49,599 nucleotides of DNA. It comes from Syntrophomonadaceae bacterium. GTDB taxonomy: Bacteria; Bacillota; Syntrophomonadia; Syntrophomonadales; Syntrophomonadaceae. The position numbers were made by a program, and so were the translations under genes. Each line of letters starts with the position of its first letter. The stretch's first letter is position 1. Below the pieces are notes generated by a model, which saw nothing but the letters and a program-made list of their open reading frames with translations, was not told the DNA's origin and ran no database searches. Positions 15,449-24,072 of this stretch are shown here, in pieces. The DNA is taken from assembly GCA_028698695.1 (NCBI GenBank), contig JAQVWB010000001.1, positions 1 to 49,599 of the forward strand, read 5' to 3'.

Positions 15449-18083
15449 GGAAAAGTTTGTCTATTTGTTTGATGAAGGTAATTCTAATATGCGTATGCTA
15501 TTGGGCGGCAAAGGTGCTAATCTGGCGGAGATGACCTTAATTGGTCTGCCGGTACCTCCTGGATTCACAATAACCTCTGAAGCATGTAATGCTTATCTGG
15601 ATAATAATGGGGAATTCCCTTCCCATATGCTGGATCAGGTTTTTGCTGCTTTAAATAATTTAGAAACACGAACCAACAAAAAATTCGGTGATGAAAAGGA
15701 TCCTTTGCTGGTTTCGGTTCGTTCCGGCTCAGCCGTTTCAATGCCTGGTATGATGGATACCGTTTTGAATCTGGGGTTAAACGATGAGTCAGTTAAAGGT
15801 CTGGCCACGTTGACTGGAAATGAACGCTTTGCTTATGATTGTTATCGCCGCTTTATTCAAATGTTTAGTAATGTAGTACTCAATATGGACCATACACTCT
15901 TTGATGATATTGTGGAAAGATACAAACGTAAATTAAGTCTCATATTTGATTATGAAATTCCGGCTGCGGAACTAAAATCAATGATTGAAGAGTATAAAGC
16001 GGTAATAAAAGAACAACAGCAATTTGATTTTCCTCAGGATGTTAAGGATCAATTGGTATTGGCTATAAAAGCAGTTTTTGATTCCTGGAATAACCAGCGG
16101 GCCATAGTATATCGTCGCCTCAACAAAATTGATGATCATCTGGGAACAGCGGTTAATATTCAATGTATGGCTTTTGGTAACATGGGTGAGGATTCCGGAA
16201 CCGGAGTAGCTTTTACTCGTGATCCTTCTACCGGCGATAGAGAGTTATATGGAGAATTTCTCGTTAATGCTCAGGGAGAAGATGTAGTTGCAGGTATTCG
16301 TACCCCGATGCCTATTTCCAAATTGAAAGATGAATTATCAGGAGTACATCAGCAATTTATTGATACTTGTGCCAAGCTGGAGATTCATTATCGTGATATG
16401 CAGGATATTGAATTTACCATAGAAAAAGGTACTTTATATATGCTGCAAACTCGTAATGGCAAAAGAACTGCCCGGGCAGCAGTAAAGATTGCCGTAGATA
16501 TGGTCAATGAAGGAATTATAACTCGTGAAGAAGCTTTGCTGAGAGTAGATGCAGAACAGATTAATCAGCTGTTACATAGACAAATTGATACCAGTGTCAA
16601 ACTTAATCCCATTGCCAAAGGCTTGCCGGCTTCACCAGGTGCAGCTTCCGGCAAAGTACTGTTTTCTGCTGACCTGGCTGAAAAGTTGGGTGAGGCGGGA
16701 GAAAAAGTAGTATTGGTCAGAAATGAGACGGCCCCGGATGATATCCATGGTATCATACATGCTCAGGGAGTACTGACTGCCCGCGGGGGAATGACTTCCC
16801 ATGCAGCCGTAGTTGCCCGTGGTATGGGTAAACCATGTGTCTGTGGTTGTGAAACCATAAAAATTGATATGGATAATAATCTGTTTATGGTTAATGGTCA
16901 TACTATTAAAGCCGGAGACATTATTACTATTGATGGGGCAACCGGTAATGTAATGATTGGTGAAGTTTCCATGATTGAACCGACTTTATCAGATGAATTT
17001 GAGACTCTGCTTCAATGGGCCAATGAAACTAAAACTCTGGCAGTACGAGCTAATGCAGATACTCCGGAGGATGCTGCCAAAGCCAGAGAGTTTGGTGCCG
17101 AGGGTATTGGACTGTGTCGTACCGAGCATATGTTTATGGCTATGGAAAGATTACCCTACGTACAGCAAATGATACTGGCCGAAAATCTGTCAGAGCGCGA
17201 GGAAGCTTTAAGTAAATTGTTACCCTTCCAAAGAGATGATTTCTATGGAATTTTAAAGGCCATGGCCCCTTATCCGGTTACGATTCGGCTGCTGGATCCG
17301 CCTTTACATGAATTTTTGCCTTCGCGTGAGCTGTTGTTATTGGAAGTTGCGGAATTAAAACACAATAAAGCTGATAGCCAACTAATCTGGCAAAAAGAAG
17401 AGCTGTTGAAAAAAATGCAGGCACTTTCAGAAAATAATCCGATGTTGGGTCATCGTGGCTGCAGATTGGGAATAACCTATCCCGAAATATATCGCATGCA
17501 GGTCAGGGCAATTTTTGAAGCCATGATACAATTGACTCAGGATGGAGTCAAACCTTTTGCTGAAATCGAAATTCCCCTGGTAATGGATGTTAGTGAGCTG
17601 AGAATGCTTAAAGATGAAATAATGGATGTATATAATGAGATAAAAACCAGCAGTGGAGTCGAGTTGGAGTTTGCAGTAGGTACAATGATTGAATTGCCCA
17701 GAGCTTGCATGACAGCGGATCAGATTGCAACTGAAGCTGAATTCTTCTCTTTTGGTACCAATGATTTAACGCAAACTACTTTAGGTTTCAGTCGTGATGA
17801 TGCTGAAGGTAAATTTATACCTATATATCTGGAAAAGAGAATTTTAAAAGATAATCCTTTTGCAGTTCTAGATCGTACTGGGGTAGGCGAATTAATGAAG
17901 TTGGGTATTGCAAAAGCCCGTTCCGTAAAACCTGATTTGCTAATTGGCATATGTGGCGAGCATGGCGGTGAAAGCAGTTCCATTGAATTTTGCCATCTGG
18001 CAGGTCTGAATTATGTAAGCTGTTCTCCTTACAGAATACCTATAGCCCGTTTAGCGGCTGCCCAGGCAAAACTAAAAAATTAA
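15441..18083 (+). CDS. ppdK: Pyruvate, phosphate dikinase
   Basis: The 880-residue enzyme interconverts pyruvate + ATP + Pi and PEP + AMP + PPi. The N-terminal ATP-grasp domain, the central swivelling domain with GGMTSHAAVVARGMGKP (phosphorylated His454; regulatory target Thr452) and the C-terminal PEP/pyruvate barrel with Cys838 in CGEHGG are all present. In an anaerobe living on acids it may run in either the gluconeogenic or the PPi-linked glycolytic direction. It is the last gene of the ccpN-ppsR-ppdK unit and is closed by a strong terminator. Confidence 0.97.
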   Translation: MSREKFVYLFDEGNSNMRMLLGGKGANLAEMTLIGLPVPPGFTITSEACNAYLDNNGEFPSHMLDQVFAALNNLETRTNKKFGDEKDPLLVSVRSGSAVSMPGMMDTVLNLGLNDESVKGLATLTGNERFAYDCYRRFIQMFSNVVLNMDHTLFDDIVERYKRKLSLIFDYEIPAAELKSMIEEYKAVIKEQQQFDFPQDVKDQLVLAIKAVFDSWNNQRAIVYRRLNKIDDHLGTAVNIQCMAFGNMGEDSGTGVAFTRDPSTGDRELYGEFLVNAQGEDVVAGIRTPMPISKLKDELSGVHQQFIDTCAKLEIHYRDMQDIEFTIEKGTLYMLQTRNGKRTARAAVKIAVDMVNEGIITREEALLRVDAEQINQLLHRQIDTSVKLNPIAKGLPASPGAASGKVLFSADLAEKLGEAGEKVVLVRNETAPDDIHGIIHAQGVLTARGGMTSHAAVVARGMGKPCVCGCETIKIDMDNNLFMVNGHTIKAGDIITIDGATGNVMIGEVSMIEPTLSDEFETLLQWANETKTLAVRANADTPEDAAKAREFGAEGIGLCRTEHMFMAMERLPYVQQMILAENLSEREEALSKLLPFQRDDFYGILKAMAPYPVTIRLLDPPLHEFLPSRELLLLEVAELKHNKADSQLIWQKEELLKKMQALSENNPMLGHRGCRLGITYPEIYRMQVRAIFEAMIQLTQDGVKPFAEIEIPLVMDVSELRMLKDEIMDVYNEIKTSSGVELEFAVGTMIELPRACMTADQIATEAEFFSFGTNDLTQTTLGFSRDDAEGKFIPIYLEKRILKDNPFAVLDRTGVGELMKLGIAKARSVKPDLLIGICGEHGGESSSIEFCHLAGLNYVSCSPYRIPIARLAAAQAKLKN

Positions 18084-18112
18084 TGATGACTTAACTATAT
18101 AAAATATAAAAT

Positions 18113-18158
18113 AAGTCAGGTTTATAATGCTTTAGAAATAAACCTGACTTTTCTTTTT
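18113..18158 (+). terminator. Terminator after ppdK
   Basis: A perfect 13-bp stem, AAGTCAGGTTTAT (18113-18125) with ATAAACCTGACTT (18138-18150), is followed by TTCTTTTTAT. Confidence 0.88.
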
Positions 18159-18271
18159 ATATATAACACAATAAGGAGTGAAAATTTTTAAAGGATATAT
18201 TCTGTTTATGTAGTATTTATATCTTGTAAGGTAAATTAAATCAAAAGCTCTAATGAAGTTGACTTAGTAAT

Positions 18272-18301
18272 CCTTTGGCCAATGTGGTTAAAGGGTTTTT
18301 T
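18272..18301 (+). terminator. Terminator-like hairpin just upstream of dgt (possible attenuator)
   Basis: CCTTTGGCCA (18272-18281), loop ATG, TGGTTAAAGG (18285-18294; two G-T pairs) and then TTTTTT (18296-18301). It ends 23 bases before the dgt ATG. The ppdK terminator already closes the upstream operon, so this one would act on a transcript starting in the 18160-18270 interval and could be an attenuator. A second small hairpin, GTTTG-GAGG-CAAAC at 18306-18319, places the dgt ribosome site in its loop. Confidence 0.6.
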
Positions 18302-18324
18302 CAACCGTTTGGAGGCAAACCATT

Positions 18325-19404
18325 ATGCAGATACGACTTGAAATTGAACAAAGGGAAATAAATTATTTAAACCCCTTGGCTATGTTATCCAGCCGGACTG
18401 CCGGGCGGGAACATTACGAAGAACCGGACCCGATTCGTACTGCATTTATGCTGGACAGGGACCGGGTGGTACACTCCAAATCTTTTCGTCGGCTGAAACA
18501 TAAAACCCAGGTCTTTATAGCCCCACGCGGTGATCATTATCGCAGTCGCCTTACTCATACGCTGGAGGTTAATCAGATTGCCAAAACTATTGGAGCAGGC
18601 CTGAATCTCAATCTGGATTTAATAGAAGCCATGGCGCTGGCGCATGATGTTGGGCATACTCCATTTGCTCATGCCGGAGAACAAATATTAAATAAACTTT
18701 TGCCGGGGGGATTTCGCCACAATGAAAATAGTATCCGCGTACTGACCCGCGTGGAACAACATAAAGGCAGAAACGGCCTAAATCTAACCCGGGAAACTCT
18801 GGACGGAGTAAAACACCACAGTGGTTACAGCTATGGAGAAGCCAAGGCGGATACACTGGAAGGGCAAGTCATTCGTCTTAGCGATAAAATTGCTTATGTT
18901 CAACACGATATTGATGATTCCATTCGTGCCGGATTATTGAGTCTGGAGCAGATTCCAAGGGAATATCTGCATATATTAGGGGATACCCATAGTAAAAGAA
19001 TTGCTACTCTTGTAATAGATACTATAAAAAACACCCGTCAGCAGATGCATAATAAAGCGGAATTAATTAAAGTCCAGCCCTCCCCGGAAGTGGAAAATGC
19101 CTTACGGGGTTTACGTGAATTTATGTTTATAAATATTTATCAGGGGAAAGTATGTCAGGCGGAAAGAAGTCGGGCCATATTTGTTATCGAACATTTATTT
19201 GATTACTATATACATCATCCGGAAAAGATGAGCCAATTATACCGACAGATAGCTGATGAGGAGGGTTTGCCGGTTGCAGTGGCAGATTATATATCCGGTA
19301 TGAGTGATGAATATTGCATTGAACAATTCAGGAATATATACATTCCTCAATCGTTAGTTCCGGCGTATGAACTTCAAGTATTTTCTGAAGGTCCGGAAAA
19401 CTAA
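18325..19404 (+). CDS. dgt: Deoxyguanosinetriphosphate triphosphohydrolase-like protein (HD dNTPase)
   Basis: This 359-residue HD-domain protein belongs to the dNTP triphosphohydrolases, which convert dNTPs to deoxynucleosides plus triphosphate and help control dNTP pools. Metal-binding motifs are visible: the RLTHTLEVNQIAK histidine and ALAHDVGHTPFAHAGE, with FRHNENSIR nearby. The N-terminal FRRLKHKTQVF is typical. It precedes dnaG and sigA, a common Clostridia grouping that places a dNTP enzyme with replication initiation. GGAGG lies ten bases before ATG. Confidence 0.93.
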   Translation: MQIRLEIEQREINYLNPLAMLSSRTAGREHYEEPDPIRTAFMLDRDRVVHSKSFRRLKHKTQVFIAPRGDHYRSRLTHTLEVNQIAKTIGAGLNLNLDLIEAMALAHDVGHTPFAHAGEQILNKLLPGGFRHNENSIRVLTRVEQHKGRNGLNLTRETLDGVKHHSGYSYGEAKADTLEGQVIRLSDKIAYVQHDIDDSIRAGLLSLEQIPREYLHILGDTHSKRIATLVIDTIKNTRQQMHNKAELIKVQPSPEVENALRGLREFMFINIYQGKVCQAERSRAIFVIEHLFDYYIHHPEKMSQLYRQIADEEGLPVAVADYISGMSDEYCIEQFRNIYIPQSLVPAYELQVFSEGPEN

Positions 19405-19462
19405 TTAATATGTAAGGGAAGTAAATACAAGTGTTAATTATAAAAGCAGCAGGTGAATTTAG

Positions 19463-21256
19463 ATGACCAGGTTTTATGATGATCAGGTGTTAAGAGAAAT
19501 AGAATCCCGTATAGGCATTTTAGATGTAGTTGGTGAAACTGTGCACCTGACCAGAAAAGGTAACCGTTACTGGGGAATTTGTCCTTTTCATGAGGAAAAG
19601 ACCGGTTCATTTTGTGTTACACCGGAAAAGAACATGTTTTATTGTTTTGGCTGTCATGCTGGCGGCGATTTATTCACATTTGTCATGAAGAGAGACAACC
19701 TCGATTTCAAGGAAGCAGTATCATTACTGGCAACGCGTTCAGGGGTGGAAATAAAACCATTATCACCGGAATCACGGTACCAGAAAGATAAACAAAAGCA
19801 GGTTATTGAGGTTAATCAAATAGCCAGTAAATATTTTATGCAGGCCTTGACTTCACCCCATGGCGAAAAAGCGCTGGATTATTTGCTTAAACGGGGGATA
19901 ACTATAGAAACCATTCGAAATTTTCAAATCGGCTATGCCCCCCCGGCTTGGAATAGTCTGGAGGAATTCTTACTGAGTAAAGCCTGTCCGCAGCAAGCCG
20001 TGAAATTTTCGGGTCTGATTAAGCGTAGTGAACAGTATGACAGATATTACGATTTGTTTCGTGATCGAATAATATTCCCCATTCATAATGTTCAGGGAGA
20101 TATTGTTGGTTTTGGAGGAAGGGTGCTGGATAATAGCTTGCCCAAATACTTAAATACACCGGAAACTGAAATTTTCTCCAAACGCAAAAATCTTTTTGGT
20201 CTTTATCAGGCTAAAGACTTTATAAGGCAACAGAATCAGTTATTACTGGTAGAAGGTTATATGGATTGCATTAAATTATATCAGGCCGGTATTCATAATA
20301 GCGTAGCTTCACTGGGAACTGCTCTGACAGTTGAACAGGCGAGATTAATGAAACGCTATACCGAGGAAGTAATCCTTTTATTTGATGGTGATGAAGCAGG
20401 TCAGCGTGAAGCATTAAGAGCCATACAAATTATGTGCGCTGAAGGTCTGAAAGTATGGGTGGTTTCGCTTCCGGGCGGTAAGGATCCGGATGAATATTTG
20501 GATTTGTATGGAAAAGAGGAATTTTTACGCTATATACAGAATAGTAAATCTGACCATATAGAATTCAAAATTAATCGATATATCGACATGGAAAAAGAGC
20601 TTAATCTTGAAACGAGCAGTCGAATAATCCAGGCAATTAAAGCTGATATTGTTCAGTTACCTGGTGAAATTGAAAAAGATCATTACACTCGTTTACTGGC
20701 TAGAAGACTAAATGTGGGAGAGTATATTATCCGTCAGGAACTGAAAAAGGAAAGAAACACTTATAAAGAAGGGATAAATAAGCATAAAAGCGAAATTATT
20801 AGGGATAATATTGGATACGGTAATTATAGCTTGGAAGAGAAAATACTGGTATCCATGTTAAAAAATCAGGAAAACTTTGAGCAAATCAGAAAAAATATTG
20901 GTCTGGAGTTCTTTCAAAACCAGGATTTTAAAGAGTTGATAAATAATTATGCCGGCTATTTGGATGCAGGAGAAGGGGGAGAACAAGCTCTGAACAGGAT
21001 GGTTCAAACCCGGGAAACAGGCCAGACATTAACGCGAGTACTGTTTTTGTTGGATGATGAGGATGCAGTGCTTAATTCGATAGAAATTCAGAATTTTATT
21101 CGCCGCGTTGAGATGAAAAGAGCTGAGCACCGATATAACAAGGTTATGGAGCAACTCGACTGGTTGGGTGAACAGGGAGACTTTTACAGTTTGCTGAAAT
21201 TTATCCTGGATATAGAAACCTGTCTAAACCATACCCGGAAAGGGGTGATACAATGA
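19463..21256 (+). CDS. dnaG: DNA primase
   Basis: DnaG makes RNA primers at the replication fork. The N-terminal CHC2 zinc finger (Cys40, His43, Cys61, Cys64), the central TOPRIM domain with LLVEGYMDCI near residue 262 and FDGDEAGQ near 308, and the C-terminal DnaB-interaction region are in order. The 597-residue length is normal. The ATG has an AGCAGGTG ribosome site. Its last 4 bases overlap sigA (ATGA), the classic macromolecular-synthesis arrangement. Confidence 0.97.
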   Translation: MTRFYDDQVLREIESRIGILDVVGETVHLTRKGNRYWGICPFHEEKTGSFCVTPEKNMFYCFGCHAGGDLFTFVMKRDNLDFKEAVSLLATRSGVEIKPLSPESRYQKDKQKQVIEVNQIASKYFMQALTSPHGEKALDYLLKRGITIETIRNFQIGYAPPAWNSLEEFLLSKACPQQAVKFSGLIKRSEQYDRYYDLFRDRIIFPIHNVQGDIVGFGGRVLDNSLPKYLNTPETEIFSKRKNLFGLYQAKDFIRQQNQLLLVEGYMDCIKLYQAGIHNSVASLGTALTVEQARLMKRYTEEVILLFDGDEAGQREALRAIQIMCAEGLKVWVVSLPGGKDPDEYLDLYGKEEFLRYIQNSKSDHIEFKINRYIDMEKELNLETSSRIIQAIKADIVQLPGEIEKDHYTRLLARRLNVGEYIIRQELKKERNTYKEGINKHKSEIIRDNIGYGNYSLEEKILVSMLKNQENFEQIRKNIGLEFFQNQDFKELINNYAGYLDAGEGGEQALNRMVQTRETGQTLTRVLFLLDDEDAVLNSIEIQNFIRRVEMKRAEHRYNKVMEQLDWLGEQGDFYSLLKFILDIETCLNHTRKGVIQ

Positions 21257-22332
21257 AACTTGACGGAAAGTTAGCTGAAGCAATTGGCGTAATTGCTGAA
21301 AAAGGAAAAAAGAAAAAGAATTTAACATACGAGGAAGTTATTGAGGATTTACAGTCTCTTGATTTGGAACCGGAACAAATAGAAGATGTCTTTGACCATC
21401 TGCAGACTCTGGGTATTAATGTCAGTGCTTATAATGAAGAAGCCGAAGATGATGCTGAACCGGAGAATATAGAAACGGAAGAGGCTACGGTTCCTGAGGG
21501 TATTGAAATAGATGATCCGGTACGTATGTACCTAAAAGAGATTGGACGAGTACCGCTATTGACAGCCAGTGAAGAAATTAGTCTGGCGGAAAAAATTGAA
21601 GCTGGAGATGAAGAGGCTCGTCGCCAATTAGTTGAAGCTAATCTGCGTCTGGTTGTCAGCATTGCCAAACGTTATGTGGGGCGTGGAATGCTTTTTTTAG
21701 ATCTTATCCAGGAAGGCAATCTGGGTCTCATGAAAGCCGTGGAAAAATTTGATTACCGTAAAGGATTTAAGTTCAGTACTTATGCTACCTGGTGGATTCG
21801 CCAGGCTATTACACGTGCTATTGCTGATCAGGCCCGTACTATTCGTATACCTGTACATATGGTAGAGACTATTAATAAACTATCCCGTGTTCAGCGAAAT
21901 CTTTTGCAGACCCTGGGAAGAGAGCCTACTCCCCTTGAAGTTGCAGAAGAAATGGAGATTCCCGTTGAACGGGTAATTGAAATAATGAAAGTTGCCCAGG
22001 AACCAGTTTCTCTGGAGACTCCTATAGGCGAAGAAGACGACAGCCATTTAGGAGACTTTATTACGGATGAAGAGGCGGAATCACCGGAAGAATCGGCATC
22101 TTTTGTGCTATTGCGTGAGCATTTGGACGGGATTTTAAATACTCTTACCGAACGGGAAGAAAAAGTTCTGCGGCTTCGTTTTGGTCTGGATGATGGGCGT
22201 CCACGTACTCTTGAGGAAGTTGGTCAGGAATTTGGAGTTACACGGGAGAGAATACGTCAGATCGAAGCTAAGGCATTAAGAAAGCTGAGACATCCTTCCC
22301 GCAGTAAAAAACTTAAAGACTATATTGAATAG
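21253..22332 (+). CDS. sigA: Primary RNA polymerase sigma factor (SigA/RpoD)
   Basis: The 359-residue housekeeping sigma factor shows a short acidic region 1.1, region 1.2 (DDPVRMYLKEIGRVPLL), region 2 (RLVVSIAKRYVGRGMLFLDL, then KFSTYATWWIRQAI for -10 recognition) and region 4.2 with the helix-turn-helix (TLEEVGQEFGVTRERIRQI). The length is that of Firmicutes SigA. It is coupled to dnaG by a 4-base overlap. A tRNA promoter lies 31 bases downstream with no clear terminator between. Confidence 0.97.
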   Translation: MKLDGKLAEAIGVIAEKGKKKKNLTYEEVIEDLQSLDLEPEQIEDVFDHLQTLGINVSAYNEEAEDDAEPENIETEEATVPEGIEIDDPVRMYLKEIGRVPLLTASEEISLAEKIEAGDEEARRQLVEANLRLVVSIAKRYVGRGMLFLDLIQEGNLGLMKAVEKFDYRKGFKFSTYATWWIRQAITRAIADQARTIRIPVHMVETINKLSRVQRNLLQTLGREPTPLEVAEEMEIPVERVIEIMKVAQEPVSLETPIGEEDDSHLGDFITDEEAESPEESASFVLLREHLDGILNTLTEREEKVLRLRFGLDDGRPRTLEEVGQEFGVTRERIRQIEAKALRKLRHPSRSKKLKDYIE

Positions 22333-22362
22333 AGTAATTAACACTCCCTATACAATCTAATC

Positions 22363-22392
22363 TTGACAAAGCAGATTCACGCATTATATAAT
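22363..22392 (+). promoter_or_regulatory. Promoter of tRNA-Asn
   Basis: A perfect TTGACA (22363-22368), an 18-base spacer and a perfect TATAAT (22387-22392). The tRNA begins 18 bases downstream. Confidence 0.85.
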
Positions 22393-22409
22393 ACTATTCG
22401 TTGGGGCAT

Positions 22410-22484
22410 TCCTCGATAGCTCAACGGTAGAGCATCCGGCTGTTAACCGGAGGGTTGTAGGTTCGAATCCTACTCGAGGAGCCA
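22410..22484 (+). tRNA. tRNA-Asn (anticodon GTT)
   Basis: Acceptor arms TCCTCGA and TCGAGGA pair fully, the anticodon loop is CTGTTAA (GTT at 22442-22444), the T-loop is TTCGAAT, and CCA is encoded at the 3' end. Confidence 0.97.
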
Positions 22485-22497
22485 TATGAATTGCAGA

Positions 22498-22529
22498 GCG
22501 GTAACCCCTGTGCAGAGGTGCCGCTTTTT
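22498..22529 (+). terminator. Terminator after tRNA-Asn
   Basis: GCGGTA...TGCCGC stem with a small bulge and mismatch and a GTGC loop (22498-22524), followed by five Ts. Confidence 0.65.
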
Positions 22530-22564
22530 CCTTGAAAGTCCGTCACAAACCGATTTATTTGCTA

Positions 22565-22593
22565 TTGACCTTTACTCAGATTTTTTATATACT
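22565..22593 (+). promoter_or_regulatory. Promoter of tRNA-Met
   Basis: TTGACC (22565-22570), a 17-base spacer and TATACT (22588-22593), 27 bases before tRNA-Met. Confidence 0.7.
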
Positions 22594-22620
22594 TACTCTT
22601 GCGAGGTTTTGGCGGAACTC

Positions 22621-22696
22621 GGGCCTATAGCTCAGTTGGTAGAGCTACCGGCTCATAACCGGTTGGTCCCAGGTTCGAGTCCTGGTAGGCCCACCA
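22621..22696 (+). tRNA. tRNA-Met (anticodon CAT)
   Basis: Acceptor GGGCCTA/TAGGCCC, anticodon loop CTCATAA (CAT at 22654-22656), normal T-arm and encoded CCA. The perfect first acceptor pair argues for the elongator form. A lysidine-modified tRNA-Ile cannot be fully excluded because it would also have a CAT anticodon gene. Confidence 0.93.
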
Positions 22697-22701
22697 TTTC
22701 A

Positions 22702-22729
22702 GAAGTCAGAGGCCGGAAGTCAGAGGTCG
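22702..22729 (+). repeat. Tandem 14-bp repeat in tRNA spacer
   Basis: GAAGTCAGAGGCCG (22702-22715) and GAAGTCAGAGGTCG (22716-22729) are adjacent copies differing at one base. Related sequence in the opposite orientation occurs at 22812-22842 and near 23069-23106. Confidence 0.7.
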
Positions 22730-22830
22730 GATAAACAAATTCGATACTCGACAAGGCATGCTGATATAGGAGTTAGAGTTCAGAGTTTATAGAGAGCAAA
22801 AGGTTTAGTATCTGACCTCCTATCTCTGAC

Positions 22831-22848
22831 AACCGACTTCCGTTAAGG
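22831..22848 (+). repeat. 18-bp spacer repeat, copy 1 (before tRNA-Glu)
   Basis: AACCGACTTCCGTTAAGG matches AACCGACCTCCGCTAAGG at 23069-23086 at 16 of 18 positions. This copy runs into the first two bases of tRNA-Glu. The reverse complement shares GGAAGTC with the tandem repeat at 22702-22729. Confidence 0.65.
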
Positions 22849-22921
22849 CCCCTTGGTCAAGCGGTTAAGACACCGCCCTTTCACGGCGGTAACAGGGGTT
22901 CGAGTCCCCTAGGGGTCACCA
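22847..22921 (+). tRNA. tRNA-Glu (anticodon TTC)
   Basis: Acceptor GGCCCCT/AGGGGTC, anticodon stem CCGCC/GGCGG with loop CTTTCAC (TTC at 22880-22882), T-loop TTCGAGT and encoded CCA. Confidence 0.96.
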
Positions 22922-22924
22922 TTC

Positions 22925-23000
22925 GGGCGATTAGCTCAGCTGGGAGAGCGCCTGCCTTACAAGCAGGATTTCGGCGGTTCGAGCCAGTCATCGCCCACCA
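22925..23000 (+). tRNA. tRNA-Val (anticodon TAC) with one mismatched T-stem pair
   Basis: Acceptor GGGCGAT/ATCGCCC, anticodon stem CCTGC/GCAGG with loop CTTACAA (TAC) and encoded CCA. The T-stem reads GGCGG against CAGTC, so position 52-62 is G-A where other tRNA-Val genes have a G-C pair; 50-64 is a normal G-T wobble. The rest is canonical. It lies only three bases after tRNA-Glu and shares its transcript. Confidence 0.93.
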
Positions 23001-23013
23001 TAATTAAACTAAG

Positions 23014-23046
23014 AAGCCTGCAAAATGTAAATTGCAGGCTTTTTTC
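23014..23046 (+). terminator. Terminator of the tRNA-Glu/Val transcript
   Basis: AGCCTGCAA (23015-23023) pairs perfectly with TTGCAGGCT (23032-23040), followed by TTTTTC. It may also help to end the convergent gene from the other side. Confidence 0.88.
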
Positions 23047-23068
23047 GTTGGCATTTTTCACTTCTGCC

Positions 23069-23106
23069 AACCGACCTCCGCTAAGGCTGAAGTATGAAGT
23101 CGGAAG
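23069..23106 (+). repeat. 18-bp spacer repeat, copy 2, with GAAGTCGGAAG
   Basis: AACCGACCTCCGCTAAGG (23069-23086) repeats the spacer sequence found before tRNA-Glu. A related GAAGTCGGAAG (23096-23106) lies next to it in opposite sense. Confidence 0.6.
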
Positions 23107-23139
23107 CATCCCTGACGAAGAGGGCCACATATATTATTA

Positions 23140-24012
23140 CTACTCATAACTTCGGGCCCATATCTCAATAATTTCTTTTCCCTGTCCTCTAACCAAAACC
23201 CGGGCAAACTCGGCAGCGGCTGAAGTTGACAAGGCTACAGCTTCTCCCGGATAACCCTGGGGTTTAAGTTCCACCCAATAACCATCATTAAAGTAAACGG
23301 CATCACAATCATTACTGTAACTGACCTGTACCATGGCTTTTACACAATGAGAATCACTGGCATTTCTCACGAGAAAAGTAACTTTATTCCTTGGAGCGAG
23401 AGCTATGGGAGTAGAAGCTTCTAAAGGGGCATAGGGCGTACACTTGGGAATAACCAGAGTTTCCATATCGAAACTGTTTAAAATTCCATTGACATAATCT
23501 ATGTGCAGCAGTGGACAATCGTTGCTATCATAAAAATTTGTGCTGCGAAATGCAAGCAGATTATTACTCTGTTCATTACCCTTTAATAGCAAGCCGTTAT
23601 TAGGAATTGAGCCATTATACCAACCCCTGACCAGGGAAGTAACATCAATAAATACCTTACCCGTGGTCAATCCGCTGGGGATGTTTAACATGCCATCCGG
23701 AGCCTCTGCTGATTTTGGCTGGTTATCCCAGTTTACCGAATATTGAGTCCAGCAGTTTAAAAGTCGGTAAGCAGCAACGGTAACAGGTAGAGCAGATACT
23801 TCATTGCGATATACAGTTAATTCCAGGACCGCCTTTTCTATGGTACTGGCAGAAGGGATTTGGTTAAGATTAAATTGCAAAAGTGAACGATAATCATCTC
23901 CTGGTTGAACATACTGGCTGACAAACAGAGCAATACTGGAACCAAAATTATTATTTGCATACCATTCGGAAATATAAGTATCCTGAAAAGGCAAAAGTGA
24001 CACTACAGCCAT
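23140..24012 (-). CDS. DNRLRE-domain protein with a C-terminal DUF6385-like domain
   Basis: The first about 180 residues fit the DNRLRE fold seen in bacterial and archaeal surface proteins: DTYISEWYANNNFG, then SLLQFNLNQIPSASTIEKAVL, LLNCWTQYSVNWDNQP and FIDVTSLVRGWYNG. The C-terminal part (VRNASDSHCVKAMVQVSY, ending in VLVRGQGKEIIEIWARSYE) resembles domains found with it. No signal peptide is visible, so export, if any, is by another route; spore or cell-surface structural use is only inference. ATG 24012 is chosen over 24033 because AAGGAAGG lies seven bases before it. It diverges from the gene at 24275 across a shared 262-base region. Confidence 0.8.
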   Translation of the reverse strand: MAVVSLLPFQDTYISEWYANNNFGSSIALFVSQYVQPGDDYRSLLQFNLNQIPSASTIEKAVLELTVYRNEVSALPVTVAAYRLLNCWTQYSVNWDNQPKSAEAPDGMLNIPSGLTTGKVFIDVTSLVRGWYNGSIPNNGLLLKGNEQSNNLLAFRSTNFYDSNDCPLLHIDYVNGILNSFDMETLVIPKCTPYAPLEASTPIALAPRNKVTFLVRNASDSHCVKAMVQVSYSNDCDAVYFNDGYWVELKPQGYPGEAVALSTSAAAEFARVLVRGQGKEIIEIWARSYE

Positions 24013-24072
24013 AAACAATACCTTCCTTTCCATTGGAGAATCTAACTTAGCATACGAATTATAGAGGATAAA

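Noticed and set aside
22486..22734. 82-codon open frame between tRNA-Asn and tRNA-Met
   Set aside because: It runs through a terminator, a promoter and tRNA-Met itself, so it cannot be a real gene.
22697..23110. CRISPR-like repeats between tRNAs
   Set aside because: The copies are few, irregularly spaced and in both orientations, and no cas genes are present.
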